Shown here in pieces: positions 22,285-33,249 of a DNA stretch of 64,000 nt; the stretch's first letter is position 1; each line of letters begins with the position of its first letter. The notes under the pieces were generated by a model, which saw only the letters and a list, made by a program, of their open reading frames with translations, made no database searches and was not told where the DNA came from. The stretch covers positions 992,001 through 1,056,000 of the forward strand of contig CADCXC010000012.1 in NCBI GenBank assembly GCA_902806595.1. The letters are read 5' to 3'. The DNA comes from Pyrenopolyporus hunteri (lineage: Eukaryota > Ascomycota > Sordariomycetes > Xylariales > Hypoxylaceae). Position numbers and translations under genes: made by a program.

Positions 22285-24198
22285 ATGGCATCCGAGGGCG
22301 GCCCTTCGAGGCTGCCTACGCTCCCTCCGCTCGAGATCCCAGAACATCGCAACGTCGTGTCCCGGCCCAGAGCAAATTCAAAGCCTAAGCCAAAATCTGC
22401 CGTCGACCCCGTCCTCCGCAATGCGCTTCGATACACCATCTCGGCTCGCGAGTACGAGACCCTCCACAAATATGTCCTGTCCCGGTCACGTGTGCTACGG
22501 AAGCGGATGCCGAGCGTGAATGCTGTCGAAAGGTACATGGATGGCGGCGGCACTAGGAAGAGCTCTACGACAGATAACGACGCTGGCAGAGGCAAGGGAA
22601 AAGGCAGGGCGACGAACGGCGGCGCCGGCAGAGGAGACACGTACAACACGCGTACCATCAGGGATGCCCTGCGCGTGTTCATCGCGACCGGTCTAGGAAT
22701 GAGAGCCTACGAGACGGTGCTAGCGAAGTTGAAAGCACAAAAAGAGTAAGGAGACTTCCGACGAACCTGGGGAATAAGTGGCTTCGGATACTAACATGTG
22801 TTCAGGGCTACCGGGTCCGGCAAGCAACCGTTCTATAGGTCTTCCGGTCTTCGACTGTCGCTGTCCTTATCCACAATCCTCCTACTCTACCGTCTGCTAT
22901 TCCGGTTTCTCAGCCGGTTGCGAGCCCACCTCCTAGACGCCACAGCAGCACCATTCCGCCACCGCAACCCCAAGACCTACCAAGCGTTGACGTCTCCATA
23001 CGCGCCCGCAATTGGAGCCAGCTTAGCGGGTGCCGCTCTAGGCATATATCCCTCGCAGCAGCTACGAGTAACGGTAGCCATCGCCGCCATCTTCCGCGCT
23101 CTCGAGTTTGGCTGGAATCTTCTGGAGGATCAGGGCACGATCTGGGGCTGGAAAGCCCGAGCTGGTGGGAAGGGGATGGTCAAGCGGGAGCGGCCGTGGT
23201 GGTGGGGGAGCTGGATGCTTCAACCCTTTGCTTTCGGCCAGCTCTTGCACGCGGTCGTCTTCGATCGAGAGACCTCGCCCACGGGCCTGGTCGACTTTAT
23301 CTGGAAAAACACATCTACCTATCTCCACCGCGCCCCGGAAGACCTCCCCAGCGGTATGAAATGGCCTAGTGTCTGGGAAGTCACCGACAACCTGGCCCGG
23401 ATGGCCAAGCTTAACTGGCCGTATGTCGCGACCCGCCTATTATCTTGTGTAGTAAGAAGATGCTAATAGTTTTACAGGCCATTCGTCTCACCAACCCTAT
23501 TCCCCGACCAGCCTACTTTGCCCCCATCTCTCGCCGCAGTTGCGCCTTTAACCTCGCGAGCTCATCCTCTAATCACTTCTCTCAGCTGCGCCACTCTCCA
23601 CCCCTCCGATCCCTCATGTCTCCGCACTTATCTGGCCTTCTGGGTGCGCTCGTTCCCGCGGATGGGTCGCTTCTTCCTGCTCTTCTACTCCGTCCTCATG
23701 CTACCGCGCTACAAGCTGCTATACAACGCGCCGTTGCACCTCCTCAACCGATTGATATCTAAGGTCCTCCGGGTCTCGACGTTCGCGACGGGCGCCATCT
23801 CGACGGCCTGGGCAAGCATCTGCTTCTTCCAGACGTGGTTACCGCGCACGTTCCTACCGACACAGCGATTCTTCCTAGGCGGCTTCTTGGCAGGCCTATG
23901 GGCCTTCATCGAACGCAAGGAGGGCCGCGGCGTGTTCCTATACAGCGCGCGCGCCAGCGTCGACTCCCTGTGGAAGGTGGGCGTCAAACGCCGCTGGTGG
24001 CGCGCCATGAAGGGCGGCGACGTGTGGGTATTCGTCCTGGCCCTCGCCATCACGGGCGCCGTGTACGAGCGCGACGCACGTGCTATCCGTGAGAGCTATG
24101 TCCGCAAGGGACTCAGCTGGGTCCGGGGCACCGAGTTTAGGGACTGGGGTCTCGAGGACGAAGACGAGACGGAGGAGGATAATGAAAAAGAGGACTAG
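22285..24198 (+). CDS. TMEM135-like integral membrane protein
   Basis: Join 22285..22745, 22806..23420, 23478..24198 gives 598 residues. Residues 1 to about 154 are a soluble, basic N-terminal region (SAREYETLHKYVLSR; LRVFIATGLGMRAYE). The first membrane segment is around LSLSTILLLYRLLFRFL. The central and C-terminal parts carry the pattern of fungal TMEM135 relatives: LHPSDPSCLRTYLAFWVRSF, a hydrophobic segment FFLLFYSVLML and FLGGFLAGLWAFIERKEGRG. The C-terminal tail is very acidic (DEDETEEDNEKED). In animals TMEM135 is linked to peroxisomes and mitochondrial dynamics; the fungal function is not established. Introns of 60 and 57 bp have standard sites (GTAAGG...TTCAG; GTATGT...TACAG). The joins restore the continuous WPPFVSPTLFP segment. 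Confidence 0.82.
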
Positions 24199-25140
24199 GA
24201 GATATTTGGAAGGGATGAGCAGGTAATGAAGGCACCTATAAGACTAAGGAGGATAGAATTCAGAGCCGCCGGCAAGGCGTGTACGAGTGACGACGGTACG
24301 AGGCACGACTATTTACATACCGACCGACCAACTCAGGGTCGATATACATACTAGTAATGGGTACATAGTAATTTCCTTTGGACGTCGGTATCCAGTCTTT
24401 CGAGGGGCGGTGAAGTTGTTATTCAACCCGGGAGTTGAGCGGAACGGAGTAGGGCAGGTGATAGACAGGAAAGAAGAATAGCAATCGAGATTGGATGTGA
24501 CATTCAATGATACCCTCGTTACTTAAATACCTACCTAGGTATGTTACTCCCTTTGGGTCCTGTCTCGATCAGCGCAATTGAGTATTTCATATGCGAAATG
24601 TCCTAATCAACCGTCGCCGGTTTAGATAATACGTCAATAATACGATTCAAAAGTCCTCGTCAGGGAATCGAGCTCAGTTTTGGCTTTCAGTTATATACTC
24701 TGGTTCCGTATCAACGCCTATTTTGTTTATAATAACACCCTGCCGTCTACGGGTTTGAAAACATCCCATAGGGTTTAACCATCATGGCATACCTCTAATA
24801 CAAGCAGTAGATCAGTTTACCCCAAACATGTCCTGATAACAACATATCCGAGTTTTTTCTCAATATTCATACTCTCTTGCGTTCGTGTAGCAGAGCCAAG
24901 AAGACCCTGATTCAATGACGATTCGATTATTCATAGCGGGATCGTCAAGTCCATGCAGTTGTAACCAGTTCAGACGTCATACATATATCATACAAGAGAC
25001 GCATACGCTTCACACATACCTACCCACACGAATATAAGCCAAAATAAAAGCTAGCAAGCCAGAGTGCTCGTTGTCATTATTTCAATCATAGAAATTATTA
25101 TCCCCAATAGGAAGAAATATAAGAGCTCGTATAGCCAAAG
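24199..25140. other. Intergenic region
   Basis: 3' flank of the TMEM135-like gene and promoter of the small mitochondrial-type gene. AT-rich, with ACCTACCTAGGTATG at 24529-24543. No RNA or gene is recognised. Confidence 0.5.
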
Positions 25141-25707
25141 ATGAAGCAATCCCTCCTACGTTCCGTACGCCTGGCTGGCGCGCGAAAGACGCCCGGTGAG
25201 TAACCAGCATCAACTAACCTCGTCCCCTTCCCCTTCCAGCCAAATACCTACCCAGGTACTTACCTACCTACCTAAACGCCCTACAACACGTTGCAACAAA
25301 AAGGAAAAAACAAAAAGGATATCAGCTAACACGCAACCCACCCCCTTACCACAGCATCCGCCTTCCGCCCCTACGCCACCTCCCCCAAAGCGCAATCAAC
25401 ACAAGGCCAAGCCTCGCCCGGCACAGCATCCAACGTCGCGCCGGGGTCCTCGGGTCCGATCAGCAACTCACCCGACGAGCAGCGGGTGCGCGCGCAGCGG
25501 GGCACCGGGGCCGCGGGGTCGCCGGACTCGGCGAGCGTGGCGCAGCCGGTGAGCGATCCGGGAGCGAGCGGGCTCGGCCGCCAGGAGGAGGAGCACGGCG
25601 GCGCGGCGCAGGCGGTGGGGGGCCAGGATCCGAGGAAGTCGGGCGAGGAGAAGAGGAAGGCTGTGGAGGATATGGGGAAGAAGGCGCTGGACGAGGGGGA
25701 TAGGTAG
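25141..25707 (+). CDS. Small protein with mitochondrial-type presequence, function unknown
   Basis: Join 25141..25195 and 25355..25707 gives 135 residues. Exon 1 is only 18 codons and is easily missed; it starts MKQSLLRSVRLAGARKTP, and the splice adds ASAFRPYATSPKAQ. Together these form an amphipathic, Arg-rich, acid-free leader with an RPYAT-type site, the pattern of a mitochondrial matrix presequence. The rest is Gly/Ser/Gln-rich and then charged (SGEEKRKAVEDMGKKALDEGDR), so mostly disordered, without recognised domains. The 159-bp intron has GTGAGT, a GCTAAC branch at 25325 and CACAG. Imported location is inference; the partner or pathway is unknown. Confidence 0.75.
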
Positions 25708-27618
25708 AGATGTTTGGATGATGAGAGACGAGGCGGGGAGAGGGAGGAAGGATAGAGTGTGTTAGTACCTACTTAATGGTGAGCTCGCTGTATAGACGTT
25801 GATTGGTGGATAAACTCGGCGTTTCACTTGTTATGTAGGTACCTACCTACCTACCTATACGGGCCTGTCGCAGTCTTTAAGGGTAGTTCGGTTACGAGTA
25901 GGGGCTGATGATATAGATGTCATAGCAGAAGAGCTAAAAAGCCATTTCTATTTATCTAATTCTACAGTTCGATGTATGGAACGTAACTTAGAGGTTGGTT
26001 AGAATAGAAAAAGGAAAATCTTTGGGTTACATATCGTTAACAGCGCGTATATGAGTCAGAAACTAGTTAAGATATATAGCGAATATCTGCACGTACTCTT
26101 GGGGCGATTATGGCACTCGTAAGTAGTATAGAGTTCAGATACAAGTGAAGGGAGATTAGCGATGTAGAATTTCACCTGTGTCCTATGATGATACATGTGG
26201 GAAGCTCAGGGACTACCCCAGGTTGCTTTCATCCTTGAATTTGATAAAGCTAATCTAACTGGCTTAAAATATGCGGAATGGCGTTATGCTTATCTGGATC
26301 AATCCCCTCTACTTTATACAGCTGATTTCATCTCGCCTCTTATTTGTTATTTATAGGATTCGCGTGTCCTCCCGCTTAATGATCACGAGCAATCCTACCG
26401 CCAAATCTTAAGACGCGTAGCTCCTCCTGTCAGAAACCAAATCTACATGAAAAGAAAGCTGCCTGGTTTTAGACGGACGTCCGTGAAACTGTTTAAATGG
26501 CGTTACTCCAAAAAAGCATCTCAGTATACGAAGCAGCGAATCAGCGTCAGCGCCCGGATATCTTCTCACCGACTACGGGAACAAGCCATTACTAATGTAC
26601 CTAGTTACACGATACAGCCTAGGGACATGAAGCTCGACGGGTAGCCAGCCACGACATTGCCATCAGTGTCCCATTAGTAGTCGGCCCGCGCAGCATACTA
26701 CGTGGTTACAGAGTGGCATCATCCCCACGCTATGACACCTAGCAGGACCAACCCCGATTCATGCCGTCGCGTGCTAGGTAACTGGTCGAGTTGCTGTCGA
26801 GTCCACTCATACGGCGATAATCACAGGTGGTATACTCGCCCGATTTCCCAGTTTGAAATGAAAATAAAGTAATTGGGAATTCTTTTAATTGAAATACTCG
26901 GTTGACTTTGTTATTAATATGATATTATACTTGATGGTTACTGGGGTCCTTGGCTCGGCATGCGGCCCCTTATGGGGTTCAGCGCCTATTTTAAGCAGTC
27001 AAATGCGATTGGCGGGTTCCCCTCAGCCGCATAAGCCCTCTCCAGATGCAGAATATACTGTACGTAGGTAGTCTTGGACGAGAACGAATGTACGATATCT
27101 TACATCCAAAGTCGGTTCTCATATACGCGGGCTATTTTATCAGAATTTACGACGGATCGTAACGTTTTCGATCTATACCCTTAATAAGAGTCGAAGTCAT
27201 CTTTCTAAATAACTCGATTCTAGAAGAGCGAGTCGTTCACGGCCCGGATCTGGGATCACGATTTCCACCTGCTAGATTTGGAGAAAACCCCCGCAGCGCT
27301 AATCGTCCAAACCTCAACCCCTGACGCCTCTAATGCCACTTCGTTGAACGGAATTATTAAGCGGAAGCTTCCCGCTCCCCATCCAACCCCAAGGGAACGG
27401 GTTAGTTATTGGCTTCTCGTGGTTTCATCACAGGGGTGAAGCCTCGCTGTTTTGACTTAGACGATGGGCCTGGGAACGGTGAGCGGTCTACTTAAAGTTA
27501 CCCCCGTACGCTCTTCTCGGGGAATCATGGAGCACGTATACGGATCGGCTGCTCGTGGACTTTGCTTGGACAAGACATTCATTTCTCACTCACAAACACA
27601 TCTACCTGGGTAGGCGAG
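25708..27618. other. Intergenic region upstream of GH30 gene
   Basis: 1.9 kb, mainly AT-rich, with a TAGGTACCTACCTACC cluster near 25837-25856. The frames at 26447-26644 and 26889-27071 show no family resemblance. Nothing else is recognised apart from a short upstream ORF immediately before the GH30 start (separate entry). Confidence 0.5.
27527..27613 (+). promoter_or_regulatory. Possible 28-codon upstream ORF of the GH30 gene
   Basis: An ATG at 27527 opens 28 codons that end in TAG at 27611-27613, only 5 nt before the GH30 start codon at 27619. If the transcript begins upstream of 27527, ribosomes would terminate next to the main start, a layout that can damp or regulate translation. The transcription start is unknown. 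Confidence 0.3.
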
Positions 27619-29131
27619 ATGTTGTTCACGGCCATCCTCCTCCTTGCCGGGCAGGCACTTGCCTCTGCTTCGCATCTTTCCGCCAGAGCTAGCCAAGCGT
27701 CCCCCCAGGCGTATGTTTCTACTTCGGATCTCAAATACAAGCTAAGCGCAGCTGACGCACCGGTGTCTGGCGCCGGTAACCCTGGAGGAGCGTCAACGTG
27801 GGACCTAAGCATCGACGACTCACCATCCGGGTACAAGCAAAAGATCAGCGGCTTCGGGGGCTCGGTGACCGATGCGACCGTCACCGTCATCAACGCGCTT
27901 CCTAGCGACAAGCGATCTCAGCTCCTGAGGGATCTGTTGACTTCGAATGGAGCTAACTTCGGCTTGCTTCGCCATACCATTGCTGCGTCGGACTTGTCCG
28001 GACCGCCTGCATATACGTACGACGACGCCGGCGGCAAGGCGGATCCGAACCTCGAGAACTTCAACCTCGGAGATCGCGGGACGTCTATGGCCAAACTGCT
28101 GGCCGAGATGAAGGGCATCCGCTCTGACCTCACGATCTTTGGTAGTCCGTGGAGCGCTCCAGGTTGGATGAAGCTCAACAGGGTAAGGATATTCCATGCT
28201 TATAGGATCTTCCAGTCGTCGCTCACATAATTTTTAGGTCCTCACCGGCAACGCCGACAAGAACTGGCTGGACTCTCAATACTACAGCCAATATGCCCAG
28301 TATTTCGTTAAGTATCTCCAGGCATATGCCAAGCTCGGAATTACAGTCGACGCCATCACTATCCAGAACGAACCCCTGAATAACCAAGGAGGCGGCCACG
28401 TAACCATGTATCAGACCGCCGACGAAGCGGCCAGGGTCACGCACGATTTCATCGGGCCTGCTCTGCGAGCCGCCGGTCTAAACACGCAGATCTGGGCCTA
28501 CGACCACAACACGGACCAGCCCAGCTACCCGCAGAAGGTCCTCGACACGGCCGGCGAATACGTCCAGGCGACGGCGTGGCACTGCTACGCGGGGAACCTG
28601 GACTGGACCGTCCTCAGCCGGTTCCACGACGCGAACCCGGGCAAGTCGCAGTACATGACGGAGTGCTGGACGTCGCCGCAGACGTCGTGGTACCAGTCGT
28701 CCAAGAACACGGTGGGCCCGCTGCAGAACTGGGCCGAGGGCTCGCTGATGTGGACGCTGGGCACGTGGACCGAGGCCGCGGACGGGACCGTCGGGCCGTA
28801 CATCCAGGGCGGGTGCGCCACGTGCCGGGGGCTGTTCGTCGTGGACAAGGACGCGGGCACGTACGAGCTGACCGTCGACTATTACATGCTGGCGCAGTTC
28901 TCCAAGTTCATCCCCAAGGGCGCCACCGTCCTTAACGGCTCCGGCAGCTACAGCTACGACGGGTACTCGGGCGTGCAGTCGGTCGCCTCGAAGAACCCGG
29001 ACGGCACGCGCACCGTCGTCATCGAGAATACCTTCAACAACGACGTCTACGTCACGGTGACGACCAAGAGCGGCGAGAAGTGGAGCGGCAATCTCCTGGC
29101 GAAGAGCGTCACGACTTGGATCCTGCCGTGA
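27619..29131 (+). CDS. Secreted glycoside hydrolase family 30, endo-beta-1,6-glucanase type
   Basis: Join 27619..28182 and 28238..29131 gives 485 residues. The ATG at 27619 is the first in frame; the frame is open further upstream only through a TTG. A classical signal peptide (LFTAILLLAGQALASA) is followed by the GH30 (beta/alpha)8 barrel: ISGFGGSVTDATVTV, LLRHTIAASDLSG, TIFGSPWSAPGWMKLN. The acid/base Glu is in TIQNEPLN (about residue 233) and the nucleophile Glu in QYMTECW (about 330). A C-terminal beta domain follows. The pattern AYDHNTD, TAWHCYAGNLDW and the CATCRGLF pair closely matches fungal beta-1,6-glucanases (NEG1 type), which cut beta-1,6-glucan of fungal walls. Beta-1,6-galactanase is the alternative. 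The 55-bp intron has GTAAGG and TTTTTAG. The 3' two-thirds are much more GC-rich than the surroundings. Confidence 0.9.
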
Positions 29132-29786
29132 GGTATTGCGCTGTCCGTAATGAGCAAGAGCCACTTTCGTGTACATATTTGCGAAGACTTTGATAATAGC
29201 AAGGAAAATGTTGATAATTATCTGCTAAGGTTAGATATCCACTAGCTGCCGGTCTTTTGTGTGAATTCCAACTGTATTTCGCTCCCCTCAGATGATATAT
29301 TCTAATAAGTATCCGTCTTGGTGTACCTATCATCGAAATAAGCTTTGCGGCAACACCAAGAGCTGTCAAGTTGGCTACTTTTCGAGAAAAGCAAACCCTT
29401 TATTGTCTAAATGGTTGGAAACTAACTGCCGTGATAATAAGTTGACCAATGAAGGCATTAGGGAGCTGTCACGGTGTGGGAGACCGCATCACATCGCTGC
29501 TACGTAGTATTAGCCGGCCAACTAATAACTATCTTGCCTTCGTTGATAATCTTCTCCCTACCCACCTAACTATGTCAAAACTTGCATTCAAATGCAGGGT
29601 GAGATACCTTGAAGATATTAATAGAAATCGTTACATGAGTTGCACACGTTTACACTCAAGGTTAAAGCATATATCGGGATCATGGTAGATCAGGGCCTCT
29701 ATGGCCGAGAATTTTTACCATCTTCAATTTAGATTACGGGTATGTCGAGATCTGCTCGCTCCCTACATACGGTCCTTGCTTTTCCT
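29132..29786. other. Intergenic, tail-to-tail spacer
   Basis: Shared 3' flank between the GH30 gene (+) and the FMO gene (-). AT-rich; no gene or structured element is recognised. Confidence 0.5.
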
Positions 29787-31839
29787 CTAAGCTTCTAGCT
29801 TAGTGTACTTGCGGCCCTCCTCGAGCCTAACTGCGGCGCCGCTGCGACGGCGGAATGGCGCAGTGATAGGCCACGTAACCACCTTCAACAGCAACAGAAC
29901 CAGCCCAATCAGGTACAAGAAGAGGCTGAACACGCCTAGGAGGGTGATAGGAACCACGGCGAGGAGGAAATTACCTACGCACACGCATGTTAGTATTATC
30001 CTTCAGACGCTTCGACATAAAGCAGGGGCCAAAGGTAAAGGGGAAAGACGTACCAAACATGCCGTGACGTCGCGAGATAGTCTGCCACAGCTCGCCGCCC
30101 AGGACGTGCGCGGCGCCGTCCCAAGCGTACGGGCCCTTGAGGCGGAATTTGGCGTTGAGCTGGGCGCCCGCGGCCCAGATGACGGGGATGCGGTACAGCA
30201 GGTTCGCCTGGTACCTGGACGCGGACCAGCCGGCCCTCACGGCGTCCCAGAAGCCCGGGGCGGCGCCGATGTCGAGCGCGAGCTGGTACGCGTACGTCTC
30301 GTGGTCGACGCCGTACCGGATGCGCGCGCCCTGGCCGGACCGCAGGCGGAAGTGGTGGTCGTCGCCGTCGCGCAGGTTCGCCGTGCGCTCGGGCGCCACC
30401 AGGTTCAGCAGCCACAGCTGCGCCTGCAGCTCGGAGAGCGGCGGGATCGCGCCGTAGCCCGGGCGCACGAACCCGATGAACCCGACGCTCGGGTCCGCCC
30501 GGCTCCAGACCGACCGCACGTCCGCGACGCCGGGCACCGGGTACCTGTCCCGCTTCCGGAAGAACGGGAATTCCTGCCGGTACCCCGTGGCGAAGACCAG
30601 CACGTCCGGCTTGGTGGGCCCGAGGGCCTGCATCCGCGCGTACTCGGGCCGGCCGTTGTTCCTGAAGTGCAGGGTACCGGACGTGTCGACGTGGGTGGGC
30701 CACGGCGCGAGTTCGATCGTGCGGCCGGCCTGGACCTCTTCGAGGGGGACCTGCAGGACGGAGCGGCGGATCCGCTCTGCGACGCCGGGATTGGCGGGGC
30801 GGTAGGGCGCGCTGATGTAAGGGAGCGCCTTGGGCGCGCCCTTGTTGAAGAACAGCTTCGACACGTGGTACCGCTCCTTGGAGATGCCGCCGACCCACTG
30901 GTCGATGCCGGCCACGGTGCCGGAAACGAGCCAGTTGGTCGCTTTGACGCCCCAGTCGTATACGTTCCACGTGAAGAGCGTGTCCCGGATCAGGGGGTGC
31001 AGGTACATCGAGTCGAAGAGCGGGGCCTGCCAGCTAACGTCTACGGGGAGTTCCTTGCGGTCGGGGTCCGCCTTACGTCCCAAGATGGGGAACCATACGG
31101 GGTTCGGGATGACCTTGGGAGCTCCGAGGAAGCCGTCTCGGTGGGTGAGGACCACGCGCTGCGTCGGCGATGTGACGGCGAGGTGGGCGATGTCGATGCC
31201 AGTCTCGCCGGAGCCGAGGATGACGACGGTCTTGTCACGCCCGAACTCCTCGCGCTTCTTGAACTCGGACGAGTGCTTGACGACCGGGATGTTCTCGACG
31301 CCGGGGAGACTGGGGATGTTGGGGACTACGTGTAGGCCGGTGCAGATGGCGATGGCGTCGCATTCGTACGTCAGGACTTCTGCGTCGGCGTCGTTAGCCT
31401 TGCGGTAGTGGACGGTGTGGCCGCCACCGGGGCGTCTCTTGACTGCCAAGACCTTGGTCGAAAGACGGATCTCGGGCCAGAGGTTGAAGTGGCCGCAGTA
31501 TTCGTTCAGGTACTCCACGTACCTCTCGGCAGAGAGGAAGTCAGGGTCATCCTCACGGGCCCTGAAGTCGGAGAATGCGGTGAGGAACTTGGACGAGACC
31601 AGCTGAAGTTCGTGACGTTAGCCCCTGGACCAACCGTTCATGCCATTGGTATAGGGGTAGCTATCAATACCAACCTCAGCGTCCTCGTACGCGCGGTGCG
31701 CGAACGTTCCACCGACTTCGGATTCAGCCTCGAACAGCAAGGCCTCGACTGGCTTTCCAGGGAAGAAGTGGTGAGCTGTCTTAAGATACTTCAGCGTCAC
31801 CAGGCCCGAGGGGCCAGCACCAATAACTGCTACACGCAT
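29787..31839 (-). CDS. Flavin-containing monooxygenase (dimethylaniline monooxygenase-like) with C-terminal membrane segment
   Basis: Minus-strand exons 31839..31675, 31602..30054, 29974..29787 give 633 residues. The N-terminus starts directly with the FAD loop (VAVIGAGPSGLVTLKYL), then EVGGTF. After splicing, YEDAELVSSKFLTAFSDFR reconstitutes the FMO signature. The NADPH loop ILGSGETGIDIA lies near residues 182-193, followed by the late FATGYRQEFPF motif. The last exon adds a hydrophobic hairpin (FLLAVVPITLLGVFSLFLYLIGLVLLLL) and a basic tail, suggesting ER-membrane anchoring. These enzymes use NADPH and O2 to oxygenate soft nucleophiles (N, S) or carry out Baeyer-Villiger chemistry. Intron 1 (72 bp) has an unusual GTTGGT donor; intron 2 (79 bp) has GTACGT. 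It is divergent from the adenylating ligase at 33250. Confidence 0.87.
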
Positions 31840-33249
31840 GTTGTTGGCGGTGTTATGTAGGCAGTACGTTATATGATGTACCTAGACAGAGACTGTCCGT
31901 CCGGGGGCTAGATAAGTCTAAGGAAGTTAAGGGAGCTCGACTCAGTCGCCCTCGAGGCGTCCTAAATCTGCCTTGATATAAGCAAATCCCAATCATCTAC
32001 GGAGAAAGCCCTACAAGCACCCTAGGACTTCTCTCGCATGCAACACTCACGTCCCTCACCTGCGTGCAGTGCGGAGTATTCCATATTGCTCGCTATCCCC
32101 AGACGGATAGATATGGCTGTCGATAGAGTATTAGCCAATTGGCGGGGCGGATCGCCTCGTCAGCCCCCGGATTATACTCCTTGTAACGCTAATTCCATAT
32201 TGGCTTTGGCTCCCTCGAGCTGACATAAAGCCCTAGTCGCCCTCGAATCTGCAGTTATTCCCTGCAGGCTGGTCTCTCGTCCAATCCGAGAACTGGATGA
32301 ACCAAGGAAACCAAACAATCTAATGTATCATCCGTATGCGACGGCCTTCGCATGCGAGATCACATAGCTTGATGCAGCACGGTTCGGTGAGCTGCCTCTT
32401 TCGGGTGAGGCTTACAAACGGTTTGTAATCACCGTCAAATCATGGTTGCCGCCATCTGGCCAAGGCCGTTTGCATCGTTCTCCAAGCCGGACCTACGTCC
32501 CTTACTAGAATTCTATTTATTGACAAGCGCCGGACTTACACCTCCGTTCCGGATATGTTAAGGGGTCGGCATCAACTGTGGGCCCCGAATTTGCGTGACT
32601 CAAGGTTAATATCGCAAACGATTCCGACCCGCAGCATCGTTTAGGTGCTAGCTAGGTCGGAACTTTTGCGAGGTTATGCGTGGGCTTATCCCCGTAGTAG
32701 ATGCTGGCCAGGTCAGGAGAAGTGGTGTTGCCATAAAACGCGGATTCGGGAAGTAAGACGATCCTTCTAGGATGCCAATGTCAAGTAAACGTAATATGAT
32801 ATAAGCTGCATACCCGAATAGCTACTCCGTCACCTCATTCATGGAATTTTTACTACAAGTTATGATAGGGTTAGAGGAAAGAAGTATTCCGATCAACTTT
32901 ACCCTCACGAGGGGAAAAGGGGTCTTGCCTCTCAGGTCTATTAGAGGCTGTCTTGAGGATCCGAAGTTTGGTTCGGCGGTAAAGGACCGCAATTCGCACC
33001 CCTCAGTCATGAGAGAAGCGAAATTGACGAAATTAGAAGCCAGTCAAAGCGGATCGAGTAAGTGCTTACAAACGCCACTCCGCTCCTTCAAGCCTCGACT
33101 CCTACGCTGAAGAGTCTAGACTAGGACTCCCCGTACCGCGAGAACCGCCGGGTTAAGCGATGGAACGTGTTGCGTAAATACCACTTCGATGCTGTTTCCA
33201 ATATACCACGCCAACGACCCAGAGCTGCGCGGCTGCCGGGCTGAACGGA
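31840..33249. promoter_or_regulatory. Shared divergent intergenic region between FMO and adenylating ligase
   Basis: 1.4 kb between the starts of two divergently transcribed metabolic genes, so it probably contains both promoters. Short frames (32038-32223, 32841-33110) have no support. No clear palindromic Zn2Cys6 site pair was recognised by eye. Confidence 0.45.

Noticed and set aside
28478..29176. 232-codon minus-strand frame opposite the GH30 gene
   Set aside because: Antisense shadow of the GC-rich GH30 exon 2, with Arg/Val-rich low-information composition.
29803..31335. 510-codon plus-strand open frame opposite the FMO gene
   Set aside because: It is the antisense shadow of a GC-rich coding exon. 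Its Arg/Val/Gly-rich, repetitive composition and lack of motifs contrast with the complete FMO signature on the minus strand.
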